Origin: Terebella lapidaria
Taxonomy: Eukaryota > Annelida > Polychaeta > Terebellida > Terebellidae
Length of the DNA: 64,000 bases
Assembly: GCA_949152475.1 (NCBI GenBank)
Contig: OX424562.1
Span: forward strand, 1,860,001-1,924,000
Direction of reading: 5' to 3'
Part shown: piece by piece, positions 1-11,888 of the stretch
How positions within the stretch are numbered: the first letter of the stretch is position 1
Layout of the letters: every line of letters begins with the position of its first letter
Notes under the pieces: model-generated
Told to the model about the DNA's origin: nothing
Database searches by the model: none
Seen by the model: only the letters and a program-made list of their open reading frames with translations
Program-made: the position numbers and the translations under genes

Positions 1-755
1 TTGCTGCACTACTTGTGGAGCAAGAATTTGTAATTTGTATGCCTAGGAGCCTGTTCATGAATAAAATGTATACAGATATCACAGAATTTGTTATTGTAAT
101 CTTTATTAATACAACAGCATACATTCTATCTACATCTTTCTCAAATTCAGTATCAATGCCTCTGGTATCATTTGGTGATACTGTATTATTGATGAAATTG
201 TTTCTAGGTGGAGATATTGTGACATCACTTCTGCCATTACCAGGATTACATTTGTCAGAGCACTCTTGTAGACGGACTTCTGGATAGAGTTAAGACATTG
301 GACTGCTTGACTGCTTCGCTCTGTCTTTCAACACTTATTAGGGACCTTTAGATTGCCAGGGTTTACAGCATGTATATGGCAATACAAACTGGCAGTGGAG
401 TGAATATAACACTTGTGTGCTGAAATTGTCCGGTTTTGGTCAAGAGCTGAGCATGTTTGTTTTGGACAGAGCATAGCTTTATTATTCCATTGAATAGATG
501 ACCTTTTAACCTCAAGGTCACCTTTGACCTGAAAAATGTGAATTGGCCTGTGCAGACAAAGCACATCTAGATAGCGCTTCGGTTTGTATTATTACATTGT
601 AGGAAGCCATATATGGAAGATCTTTTGGTGATTTTGAATTTGCCCTCAGATGACTTGAGTGGTAAATCTCAGGGTCACATCTGACCTGAATACTAGTAGT
701 TAAATTGGATGCTTAGGTGTGTATTGTGAGTAATTATAGGAAGTCCTGGATTTTT
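1..755. other. No gene seen; decayed repeat sequence
   Basis: I see no supportable gene here. From about 480 to 720 the sequence carries degenerate phrases such as CAAGGTCACCTTTGACCT and GGTAAATCTCAGGGTCA. These recur at 4060-4700, on the other side of the large element at 756-3906, so this stretch is probably an older repeat that the element sits in or beside. Short open frames look random. Confidence 0.5.
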
Positions 756-3700
756 AGGTTACCGCACCTATGGATTTTGGTTTTTCGGCCCAAATCGTGT
801 TACTATCCATTTTGGCCCATTTCCAGGCCATTTTATTGGCATGGCGTTGCGTCCGGCGTCGGCGTCGGCGTCGTCCACATTTTTATCTTTTTTGTTTACG
901 GACCAATCTTTCTGAAATTTCGCACAAAAATGCACAAAAATAATTCAAGAAGGAGGTATTTTTTAGTTTTTTGATTTTCGCAATTTTTTCAAAATGGCGG
1001 CCGTTTTTGTCGAAAATCGGCCAATTTTGGACTTTGGCGGCCATTTTCTCAAAATCTGTTCAGTAATTTTTTTCTTTTTTTGCACAAAGATGCTTCATTA
1101 TGTCCTTCATAACGTGTATCAAGATGGATTGGTTTGAATCGCTCTAAAGGCCCGAAATCTAGGCCCAAATGGTCCAAAAAGGCCGAAATTGCACTTTTTC
1201 GACATTTTCTCAAAATCACTTCAGTAACTTTTTTTCTTATTAATGCATAACACTCTTCATATGTACCCCTGTGACATGTATAAATTTCGTTGCCCTTGAA
1301 TTGCTCGAAGTGGGCCATTTTGGGCCCAAACTCGGCCCAAATGGGACTTTCCCATGTTATATTTTCCTATGCTTTATAATGGGACACATTAAGCCTAATA
1401 TCTCACTTAATATTGAGATTAGAGACTAGGAATCAATTGTGGACATCTTTTTGATACATAAGACTCCTCATATGTACTCCTATGATGTCTATAAATTTCG
1501 TTGCGCTTGAATCGCTCGAAGTGGGCCATTTTGGCGCAAACTCGGCCCAAATGGGACTTTCCCATGTTAAATTCTCCTATGCTTTATAATGGGACACATT
1601 ATGCCTAATATCTCACTTGATATTGAGATTAGAGACTAGGAATCAATTGTGGACATATAGGAAATGATATATGCTGAATATTCTCGTGACCTTGAATTTG
1701 ACCTCTGACCTCAGTTTCAAGGTCAGAGCACAAAATGGCTTATATCTCGCTCATTATCGACTCTACAGCTTAGGAATCAATTGTGGACATATAGGAAATA
1801 ATATATGCTAAATATTCTCGTGACTCTGAATTTGACCTCTGACCTCAGTTTCAAGGTCAGAGCACAAAATGGCTTATATCTCGCTTATTATCGACTCTAC
1901 AGCTTAGGAATCAATTGTGGACATATAGGAAATGATATATGCTGAATATTCTGATGACCTTGAATTTGACCTTCGACCTCATTTTCAAGGTCACAGGACA
2001 TAATGGCTAATATCTCGCTTGTTATCGACTTTACAGCTTAGCAATCAATTATGAACATATAGGAAATGATATATGCAGATTATTGTCATGACCTTGAATT
2101 TGACCTTTGACCTCATTTTCAAGGTCACAGGACAAACAGGCTAATATCTCACTTATTATCGATTTTACAGCTTAGGAATTAATTGTGGACATATAGGAAA
2201 TAATATATGCTGAATATTCTCGGGACCTTGAATTTGACCTCTCACCTCATTTTCAAGGTCCAAGGACAAACTGGCTCATATCTTGCTCCTCTATTGACTG
2301 TATGGCTTGGGAATCAATTGTGGACATGATATAGAAAATGATATACATTGAATATTTTTGATGACCTTGAGTTTGACCTTTGCCCCTTCATTTTCAAGGC
2401 CACAGCACAAAATTGCTAATATCTCTCTGATTATTTAATTAACAGCTTAGCAATCAACTGTGGACATGATATATGCTTAATGTTATATATGCTGAATATT
2501 CTCTTGACCTTGAATTCAACCAGTGACCTGGCTAACATCTAAAATATTAAACATTGTCCGGTAACCTATTTTCGGCCCTTGGCCTAATTTTGTTTATGGG
2601 GGAATTTTTCTGAAATTTTGTACAAAAATACTTAAAAATAATTCCAGAAGGAGGTATTTTTTAGTTTTTTGATTTTCGCATTTTTTTCAAAATGGCGGCC
2701 GTTTTCGACGAAAAATGCCTGATTTTGGACTTTGGCGGCCATTTTCTCAAAATATGTTCAGTAACTTTTTTTCTTTTTGATACATAACACTCCTCATATG
2801 TACATCTATAATGTCTATAAATTTCGTTGCGGTTGAATCGCTCGAAGTGGGCCATTTTGGCCCGAACTCGGCCCAAATGGGACTTTCCCATGTTAAATTC
2901 TCCAATGCCTCATAATGGGACACATTATGCCTAATATCTCACTTAATATTGAGATTAGAGACTAGGAATCAATTGTGGACATATAGGAAATGATATATCC
3001 TGAATATTCTCGTGACCTTGAATTTGACCTCTGACCTCAGTTTCAAGGTCAGAGCACAAATGGCTTATATCTTGCTTATTATTGACTCTACAGCTTAGGA
3101 ATCAATTGTGGACATATAGGAAATGATATATGTTGAATATTCTGATGACCATGAATTTGACCTTTGACCCCATTTTCAAGGTCATAGGACAAAATGGCTT
3201 ATATCTCGCTTATTATCGACTCTGCATCTTAGGAATCAATTGTGGACATATAGGAAATGATATATGCTGATTATTCTGATGACCTTAAAATTTGACCTTT
3301 GACCCCATTTTCAAGGTCATAGGACAAAATAGCTAATATCTCGCTTGTCATCGACTTTACGGCTTACGAATCAGTTCTGAACATATAGGAAATGATATAT
3401 GCAGATTATTGTCATGACCTTGAATTTGACCTTTGACCTCATTTTCAAGGTCACAGGATAAAGTGGCTAATATCTTGCTTATTATCGATTTTACAGCTTA
3501 GGAATCAATTGTGGACATATAAGAAATGATATATGCTGAATATTCTCGTGACCTTGAATTTGACCTCTGACCTCATTTTCAAGGTCCAAGTACAAACTGG
3601 CTCATATCTTGCTCCTCTATTGACTGTATGGCTTGGGAATCAATTGTGGACATATAGAAAATGATATACACTGAATATTTTGATGACCTCAAATTTGACC

Positions 3701-3906
3701 TTTTGCCTTCATTTTCAAGGCCATAGCACAAAATTGCTAATATCTCTCTGTTTTGAATTTACAGCTTAGCAATCAACTGTGGACATGATATATGCTTAAT
3801 ATTATATATGCTGAATATTCTTTTGACCTTGACTTTAACCAGTGACCTGGCTAACATCTAAAATATTAAACATTGTCCGGTAACCTATATTTGGCCCTTG
3901 GCCTAA
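756..3906 (+). mobile_element. Satellite-bearing element, AGGTTACCG family, copy A
   Basis: The left end reads AGGTTACCGCACC and the right end reads CCGGTAACCTAT followed by TTGGCCCTTGGCCTAA. The body holds a GTCGGCGTCGGCGTCG stretch, a block with AAAATGGCGGCCGTTTT, and then an array of ~134-bp units. Part of the body is duplicated: the block near 948 recurs at 2647, and the right terminal block near 2529-2596 recurs at 3849-3906. The same family, in opposite orientation, lies at 13269-15239 and from 62210 to the window end. No transposase is seen, so it is non-autonomous. The short inverted ends suggest a DNA element. The final CTAA before T could also fit a Helitron-like end, but this is only inference. 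Confidence 0.7.
1625..2500 (+). repeat. ~134-bp satellite units inside copy A, first block
   Basis: The phrase AATCAATTGTGGACATATAG starts at 1641, 1775, 1909 and, slightly changed, 2043, giving a period of 134 bp. Each unit carries GACCTTGAATTTGACCT, a second TGACCT, and TTTCAAGGTCA, so three to four AGGTCA-type half-sites per unit. The array resumes at about 2950-3790 after the internal duplication. Confidence 0.85.
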
Positions 3907-5327
3907 TTTTTTTTCACCCTTTGAAAACAAAATTGGACTTTTTTTCTTCATAATGGGAGCTGCCAGAACTGTACTCATAGAATGCCTGAAAACAGAGCCT
4001 AGATATTGGCATTTTCAAATGGGGAATCATAATATACATGTATGGCGATTTGTGTGGTGACCTTGAATTTGACCTTCGATGACCTTGAATGGTCAAAACA
4101 TCCATTTTGGGATAAAAAAAGCCCAGATTTGCCTCTATAGATGAAATGCTTGCACTATGAACATATAGGAAGATATGGCGCAACTGATGATGACTTTGAA
4201 CTTGACCTCAGATGAGTGCCAAATGTCTGACTTGGAATGTGTAAATTGGCCTGAACGACCTAAAAGCTTGCACCCAGATATATCTGTGTATTATGAACAT
4301 ATAGAAAATCGAATGCCGCAAACGTACATGTAATGATGACCTTGAACTTGACCTCAGATGACCTTGATTGGTAAATTTCAAGGTCATATGTTCACACTGA
4401 TAACCTTGATTGGTAAATCTCAAGGTCTGTTAGCCATGGCCAAACCAAAATTGTCGGTAACCCATCTTTTATGAACTTCAAGCTGACCTCAGAAGACCTT
4501 GGGTGGTAAATCTCAAGATCATGTTTGGTCTGAATTTTGTAGATGCTGGATTTTTTGGTGACATTGAACTTGACCTCAGATAATTCCGAGTGGTAAATCT
4601 CAAAATCACATTCGGTATGAACTATCTAAATTTGCCTTTGCAGACAAAATGACTACAGATAGATCGCATAGGAGCATATCATATATCGTGTATCGTGGAT
4701 CTTGACCTTGGACTTCAGCTTTAAGGGTGTACGTTCCAAGTGGACCCGATTAGAGGGGCTAAACTTGAAATAAACTATGCATTCATTAAAATGACATTAT
4801 GCATTCGAGAACAGAAACTTGGGATCGAATATTCTCTTTAGTGGGCAAATTTTTAAACTAAAAAAATATGGGGGTCACCATGCTAATGTTTCCGCTACAG
4901 GCTTTCATATCATTTCAGAATAGGAAAATTTACCGAAATGTATCGATATTTTGATGAATTCACTGACTTTGACAACTTTAACATCATATAACAGAGAAAT
5001 TAGCATGGTGACGCTCATATATCTTTTTATATCAAAAACATGCGCAGTGGTTCATTGATGAATAAGCAAAGTCTCAGGTTTTGTTTTGCAATAGTTTAAA
5101 AAACAAAAATTTGTTTAGTGAAAATGACCAAAAATAACCCATTTTTCAGGTATTTTGGGGGTAACGTTACCCTAAAATAAATAACATGTTCAGTTTCACC
5201 TAATGATTCAAAGATGTGCGTCTGTCTGTTACCATGGTTACCGCCAATTCTAGGGTTCTGCCTGATGGATTCTGAAATTTTGTGTACATGTTCCTGGGCC
5301 GCATGGGGCCTTACTTGGGCATTTTTG
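3907..5327. other. No gene seen; decayed repeats and a foldback remnant
   Basis: 4060-4700 continues the older repeat with GACCTTGAACTTGACCTCAG phrases. 4730-5060 has an inverted pair, GGGGTCACCATGCTAAT near 4870 and ATTAGCATGGTGACGCTC near 4995, resembling the inner arms of the TTAA MITEs at 5328 and 8558. It is probably a diverged relative of them. No coding signal is convincing. Confidence 0.5.
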
Positions 5328-5753
5328 TTAAGGTAGTCCACTCCAAACAGTGAGGGGAGGGGTTCAAATACTTTTTGAAAATGAATAACTGTGTCAACAT
5401 AATCTCGAGCTTCAAAATTATATATTTTATAGAGTAACTGTTCAGCATCCTAAAACTGAAAAGAAAATAGGGGGTCACCGTATCCGTTCGCATGGAAAAC
5501 ACGATGCAAGATGTGAATATGGATGAAAAAATGTGCAAAATGTCATATAAATTTATGTCATTTTAGGTAAATGTGTGTGATTTTGATCGAATATGTAGGA
5601 GAAACGAGCACGGTGACCCCCTATTTTCTTTTCAGTATTGGGATGCTGATCATTTACTTTAGAAAATATGTCATTTTGAAGAGATAATATTCAAGAAATG
5701 ACTTTTAAATTTTGACTCTTCGTTACCTCACTGTTTGTAGCAGACAACGTTAA
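5328..5753. mobile_element. TTAA-flanked foldback MITE, copy 1
   Basis: The element is bounded by TTAA at 5328-5331 and 5750-5753. Its ends are inverted: TTAAGGTAGTCCACTCC on the left against the reverse complement of GCAGACAACGTTAA on the right. Inner arms are also inverted (GAAAATAGGGGGTCACCG on the left; CGGTGACCCCCTATTTTC on the right), so almost the whole 426 bp can fold back. TTAA target duplication is typical of piggyBac-type elements. It has no ORF. Confidence 0.8.
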
Positions 5754-7813
5754 ATGGCTATACATTTAAAATCTGTGTGATAAATTTTATCACTAATTGC
5801 TGTATAGGATACTCATTGTGTACTCTCGTGACGTGTGTCAGTCTCGTCGCCCCTATAAAATGCCGGTCTGTGCTTAGCGCCCATTTTGAGTTTTCGCCGG
5901 TTGGCAAAAAAAAGGTTTGTTCAAAATCAAGTCATGTGTTTTGAGCAAATCCCTGCAAAAAGAAAATCTTACAAGATGTTTCAGTTTTTTACTTCACAAT
6001 ATAAGTCCTCCATAGTAAACTTCCAGAACCATCCGAGGAATAGCAAGTCATATGTACATTATTCATGTATGGCGATTCCAATGCAGACCTTGAATATTTC
6101 TTCCAATGAACCTGAACGGTGAAAAAGATCATTTTTATCGTAAAACGACAAGTTTTGGATTTTGGCAGACAATTTCTGAAGATCTGTTCACATAAAGCTC
6201 CCGGCCTGTACCATTTGTAACGTGTGGGAGTTTTATTTGGGGGAAAACATTTTTCCCCCAAAAAAACCACCGAACATCGAGAACGGTGTGAATAGTTTTC
6301 ATTTTGATGAATCCCCCTCTGTTATTCCTCAAAAAAAAAAATTAAAATAGCTCAGTAGAAGGTCAAGCACCACTTATTTCACATTTTTGGCATGAGTTAC
6401 TTTGTAAATAACGATGTTATTGTGATAATAAACGTCTGTGTTTTCTTCCTGTGTTTGTTTTATTCCTGGCTGGCTGGTACTTTTCGAAAATAAAGTTGAC
6501 GGGAAACAAAGGAAAAAAACAACAACATGACCTAACTTGATTAGCACTGGGAGTAGAAGGGCAATTATTTACCATTATTCAGACTTCTACCTAAAAACTT
6601 GAATACGCTCTACCCCAATGTTGAAAGGGCTCAGCAAATTCACTTTTTTACATGAGGATATGAAGTATTGCTGCACTTCCAAAGCAGAACATATATTTGT
6701 GTGTTTACTATAGCCACATGCTTTGATCTCAATGGATTGCACCATTAAAAAATCGAGTAAATGCACATAATTATATTCGGAACCGGGCAAACCATGATTG
6801 GTGTAGAATTAACATTGATGAAAAAAAAAATTTTTTTTTCTTCAATTCTCGAGATGAAATTCAGTAGGAAATTGCTGTTCGGCTCTGAGTTGGGACGTGT
6901 GAAGTAAAATCGGAGAACATGTAGCCTTGGACGTCTTGAACTGTGGGCAAAAATCATTGTCAGCAGGTCAGAAAAGAACAAGTAGCCAGAGAAGCTCAAT
7001 GTACCGATATACAATATATATTTGTTACTAGAGCGAGTTTGGGAATATCGCTGATACAAAGTGGCTAATATCTATAAAATTACAAGAAAGCTTCATGAAA
7101 TATAAGTATTTCCATCGACATATATCCTGTTTTCGTCTGGTCCTGGCAACACGACGTGACACAAACAAGAGCAATGTTTGCTACATGCTCGCCCGCTGCA
7201 ATACACCCATTAAAATATGTCCGTGAGCCTCATCAACACGGTGTTTTGCAAAATTGTCGCCTCGCTCCTTTGTTTATTGCTGTCCAACAGGTCGCAAAAG
7301 GTCCACTTATTTTGTTGAAATTCGTTTCCTCCGGCCACGTGGCGAGGAACAGGAAAGAAGGAATGATGAACTGTTGGAGCTACAAAGGAGACTGGCGTCC
7401 AAACAACTCAGTATGCAAGGGACACGCGTCTGCCCATCCCGGCCATTCACAAACAACACTAATGAAATACCAAACTGGTTTCCAATTAAAACTACACGAT
7501 GAAATCGTAAGGACGTACATGTCCTATTGTTCGAAGTCGATTTCTCTTACAGAAATTTGCCTCGAAGGATGTTTCATGATTGATTCATTGAAGAAGAAAG
7601 TTTCGAGTGTCAGGAAACTAGTTGATTCTGTGCTTTATATGTCACTTTGAGCCGGACTCCTCTTGGTTGATAGGTTCAGGACCGCATGTCACTGACACAG
7701 CAGTGGGGGACTCCGAAAGGTCGAACTTTTTAAGTGAGGTCCACCCCAGACCCATGAGAGGAACAGATCGGACGAGGACAAAAACTTTAGCGGATTTGCA
7801 TTAAACACACAAA
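5754..7813. other. No supported gene; upstream region of chitin-binding gene 1
   Basis: I find no exon I can defend. A short frame at 7156-7650 has no recognisable domain and no clear splice logic. A hairpin-forming TTTGGGGGAAAA/TTTTCCCCCAAA pair lies at about 6237-6266. A TATA-like TATAAAAT occurs near 5857 but cannot be tied to a gene. The proximal part should hold the promoter and 5' UTR of the gene starting at 7814, although no clear TATA box was seen. Confidence 0.45.
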
Positions 7814-10800
7814 ATGACCGTTCTCCGGTCGTTTTACTTTTTCTGTGTGATTTCTTTGGTGCTGTGGAACACACTGCAGACAGCGCCAGTCGGTAAGAGC
7901 AATTGTATAACATTATATCTTGTACAACATTGGTAACACATGCATCACTTTCTGTGCAGCCAGGAGAGCTGATGAGAAAATCGCAACTCAGACATTTGTT
8001 CTCTACTATTGTTGGATGTTTTCTACTCTTGTTGGGTGATTAGTATCCATTGGTCGGCTATCTGACTGTGACTTATCACTCCAATTGCTTCAGGCTTTAT
8101 TAAATAACTCTGGTACATAAAACATTCCTTCCTCTAAGAACTATCCAGCGAGAAGGATAAAACCGAGGATGTTCCGGACCATTCAGAGAACACCCCCTCC
8201 ACTAATCCCAAACCCAAGGAGAATGAACTTTCGGAGTCTTCTGATGACGTAACAGGGGATTCCCCCAAAGTGAGCCGGCAGGCAGACGAGAAGGCGTGGA
8301 AGGGATGTCCCCCTGGAAAGACGAGGCCAGTCTATGGGCTCCCCCACAAGTACCAGATCTGCTACAATGGGCAGTGGTGGAGCATGACCTGTCCTAGTAA
8401 TGCCTTTTACGACGCCAACATACAAGTATGCGTTGTCAACTATGGAGGTTAGTATATACAGTGTTACAAGCTTGATTACAAACTTCTTTCAACAATAAAA
8501 GCTCATACTGTTATCGTAATGTGTAATGTGCTGGAGTTATCAGTAAATTTTCAGCACTTAAGGTAGTCCGCTCCAAACAGTGAGGGGAGGGGGTCAAAGA
8601 GTTTTTTTAAAATAAATAACTGTGTCAACATAATCTAGAGCTTCAAAATGATATATGTTATAGAGTAACTATTCAGCATCCTAAAACTGAAAAGAAAATA
8701 GGGGGTCACCGTATCCGTTCTCATGGAAAACACGATGCAAGATGTGAATATGGACGAAAAAATGCGCAAAAATGCCAGAATTTATGTCATTTTAGGTAAA
8801 TATGTGTGATTTTGATCGAATATGTTGAAGAAACGAGCACGGTGACCCCCTATTCTCTTTTCAGTATTAGGATGCTGATCATTTACTCTATAAAATAATG
8901 TCATTTTGAAGAGATAATATTAAAAAATGACTTTTAAATTTTGACTCTCCGTTACCTCCATGTTTGTAGCGGACTACGTTAAACCCTGAGAACATGAAAA
9001 TTCAATAGAAATTCATAAAGCTGTTCTTCATTCTATTTCTAGCACTTCCGCCATCAACACCGGCTACACCAGCACCTCCCACGCCTCCAACTCAACCACC
9101 AACACAAACACCGACTCCCAAACCAGTGCCGCCCCCGGTCCCCATTCACCTGATCCCGTGGTACTTCGAGCCTTGGGCCAGCCACCAACAGTCTCCGCCA
9201 CCCTATGGACCAGCACCGGCACCAAACCCAGGGCCGTCACCATCCCCAGGGCCGAACCCAGCACCTGCTCCAGGGCCCAATCCAGCACCCGTCCCTGCGC
9301 CTTATCCCACACCCGTATCCTGGCCAGCTCCTGCTCCTGTCCCGAACCCAGGTCCAGCTCCAACTCCCCAGCCCACACCGAGTTATGGCCCGGCGCCTTT
9401 GCATTCGTATGGTCCAGTGTCAAACCCGACACCAAACCCATCTCCACCTTCTGTGCCTGTCACTGCGCCGTATCCACCCCCTGCACCGTGGCCTGCCCCA
9501 GTTCCCGCCCCTGTATCCAACCCGGCCCCTGTGGCAGTTCCATGGCCGGCTCCTGCACCTTGGCCTCAGGCGTCTCCCCCTGGAGGTGAGCCGCCTGTGT
9601 CACAGTCCTGGCCTGCCCTATACAGTGGATCATCCTCCGGGCCAGTACCGACTCCGCAGCCAGGTCCATCACCCGTTCCATCATATCCAGTGCCACCATC
9701 ATATCCTTGGCAGACTCAAGGTTCTGGCACACCGACGAATCCTGGTCCCGCACCAAACCCAAGCTCGAGTGTATGGACTAACAACAACAATCCTCCAACA
9801 GGAACTCCACCAGTTTCCAACCCTGGATCATACCGTCCGTCCGTCCCTGGACCAAATCAGCCGATGCCTTGGTGGGCAACATGGAATGCTCCTTCCTCGG
9901 CCCCGAACCCAACACCATCCACATCAACTTCGCCAGCCCCAACACCAAGCCACCCATTCCCTTGGCCGAACCCCTGGCAAATGCCTCCACCCAACTCTGG
10001 GTATGGTACAATTCCATGGCAGGTGTGGTACCAGTGGCAGCAAAGACAGAGTCCGCAATCAGCTCCGGTGCCTGGTCCCAATCCAGGTCCGTCTCCAAGT
10101 CCAGCTCCGAATCCGGGGCCATCTCCAGGCAAACATCAGTATCCACCATGGACTCCAAACGCTGGACCATCGCCAAGCCCGAATCCAGCCCCCAGTCCAA
10201 ATCCCAGCCCGGCTCCAAATCCCCATCAGTACGCACATTGGGCCTCGAATCCCGACCCAGCCCCAGGTCCAAGCCCGAATCCAACCCCAAATCCTAGCCC
10301 GGCTCCGAATCCCCATCAGTACGCCCCGTGGGCCTCGAATCCCGGCCCATCACCAGGTCCAAGCCCGAATCCAGCCCCTGCACCAGCCCCAAATCCTAGC
10401 CCGGCTCCGAATCCTCATCAGTACGCCCAGTGGTCCTCGAATCCAGGCCCAGCACCAAGTCCAAGCCCGAATCCAGCCCCTGTACCAGCCCCAAATCCTA
10501 GCCCGGCTCCGAATCCCCATCAGTACGCGCCGTGGGCCTCGAATCCAGGCCCAGCACCAGGTCCAAGCCCGAATCCAGCCCCTGTACCAGCCCCAAATCC
10601 TAGCCCGGCTCCGAATCCCCATCAGTACGCCCCGTGGGCCTCGAATCCCGGCCCATCCTCAGGTCCAAGCCCAAATCCAGCTCCTGCTCCAAATCCTGCA
10701 ACAGCTTCAAATCCTCATCATTATGCACCGTGGAATTCCAATCTTGGTCCATCACCAGGCCCCAGTCCAGGCCCCGCCCCTGGTCAAGCCCCGAACCCTT

Positions 10801-11048
10801 ACCCTTGGCTGGACAACATTTGGCAGTATGGAAACGGCCCTAGCCCAGCCCCCAGTTCTGGTCCATCTCCCTCCCCCTCCCCCGCCCCGGCCCCTGCTCA
10901 GCCCTGGGTGGTATCCTACGGGTCAACGGACTCGAGCAGCCCTCCTTCCTCCGGTGGAGACACACCTCCACCGTCATCAGGGAAAGGAGATACCCACAAT
11001 GGAGGATACAAGATACCCAACCTACAGTTGCATATCCACGTGGAATAG
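7814..11048 (+). CDS. Secreted proline-rich chitin-binding protein (gene 1)
   Basis: Predicted extracellular matrix protein that binds chitin. Exons are 7814-7892, 8139-8447 and 9043-11048, all joined in phase 1 with GT-AG borders (donors GGTAAGAG and GGTTAGTA; acceptors CTCTAAG and TTTCTAG), giving 797 residues. Residues 1-25 form a signal peptide (MTVLRSFYFFCVISLVLW). Residues 83-124 are a CBM14/peritrophin-A-like domain with Cys83, Cys101, Cys111 and Cys124 and the aromatic core YQICYNGQWW. CBM14 usually has six cysteines, so this is a four-cysteine form. The rest is dominated by proline with PNP, PAP and PSP steps and contains a 34-residue repeat. The C terminus is NLQLHIHVE. The ATG was chosen because it opens the signal peptide in frame with both later exons. 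It is the first of three tandem related genes. The chitin-binding role is inferred from the domain; a shell or cuticle matrix role is a guess. Confidence 0.85.
8558..8982. mobile_element. TTAA-flanked foldback MITE, copy 2, in intron 2 of gene 1
   Basis: TTAA lies at both ends (8558-8561, 8979-8982), with inverted ends TTAAGGTAGTCCGCTCCAAA and TTTGTAGCGGACTACGTTAA. It is 425 bp and very similar along its length to the copy at 5328-5753. It fills most of the second intron (8448-9042) of chitin-binding gene 1, so the intron is largely transposon. No ORF is present. Confidence 0.85.
10230..10660 (+). repeat. 102-bp coding minisatellite in gene 1
   Basis: The phrase TGG(G/T)CCTCGAATCC recurs near 10330, 10432, 10534 and 10635, a 102-bp period equal to 34 codons. 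An earlier related unit near 10242 is shorter. The encoded unit reads roughly NPHQYAPWASNPGPAPGPSP followed by NPAPVPAPNPSPAP. The period keeps the reading frame, so copy number can change without breaking the protein. Confidence 0.85.
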
Positions 11049-11888
11049 ACATTCATGATATATCAATATGTTTGTGTTCCTTCTGATGGCTATATGCTTG
11101 CTTTAGATGATTCGTGTGTGTCTCACAGTTCGAGTGGCAAATAAGATCATGGTCTCATGATTTTAAAGAAGTTATGTGTGTAAAATATTGAGTAGCGTTA
11201 CATAGCAATGTATTACATTATCTGATGTCCTCACGCAGTCTGTAAACGGCTTCAAATCTCTTGTCGGTGGCAACAAGCTGAGCTTTGCACAATTACGTTT
11301 GTAATGACTAGCAGTTGATTGATTGTGTGCATATCATTTATGACAGCGTTGTTTCACACGACAAATGCATCACTGTATATTTATGTGGTGCATCTATTTA
11401 CTGGCTATGTATTGTGTAAGTAATTATAATTATATCCTACTCCGTCCAGTGATCTCGATTTAATATAACTTGGAGTGTTTTCCATCGTTTGTCATACAGA
11501 ATTGTGGTATATTTCAAATGGATGGATGTGCCGCTCCATATTAGTAACCGAACATGTACATAAGGAATATTCGCACATGTACAACGATTCAGTAAATCTG
11601 AATGTGTCAAGTTTTCCGATGGTGCTTATTGATGTACATAATAAAATTATCGAGATCATATCGTGCACGAATATGTTGTCAAGTATGACTCTGTATGAAG
11701 CAAGCAAATGCAATACAAAATACAAATATAATACTGGTAACAAGTCACACGGGTTACCACCTGGCTACCATTTGGTTTCCACCCGGTAATTGTACATTTT
11801 TCAACATATATGTTAAGGTTAACATGCTTTAAACAACATCAAATAATTCTAAATCACCATGTCGTCTGATATATTAGGTTTGTGTATC
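11049..11888 (+). other. 3' flank of gene 1; no further gene seen
   Basis: AT-rich sequence with no recognisable coding exon. It probably includes the 3' UTR of gene 1. Open frames at 11475-11789 are short, present on both strands and featureless. Confidence 0.4.
11640..11645 (+). promoter_or_regulatory. Candidate polyadenylation signal, gene 1
   Basis: An AATAAA lies about 590 bp after the stop of gene 1, with no clearer hexamer noticed before it. A transcript end would be needed to confirm it. Confidence 0.3.

Noticed and set aside
6237-6266. Hairpin GGGGGAAAA/TTTTCCCCC as a terminator
   Set aside because: Rho-independent terminators do not apply in animal nuclear DNA, and no gene ends here.
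7156-7804. Possible upstream exon or small gene before gene 1
   Set aside because: No domain, no clear splice sites linking it to 7814, and composition like its surroundings.
9064-11058. Long open frames on both strands and in other frames across the Pro-rich exon of gene 1, including one of 617 codons
   Set aside because: They are shadows of a C-rich repetitive coding exon. Only the frame joined by phase-1 splices to the signal-peptide and CBM14 exons makes a sensible protein.
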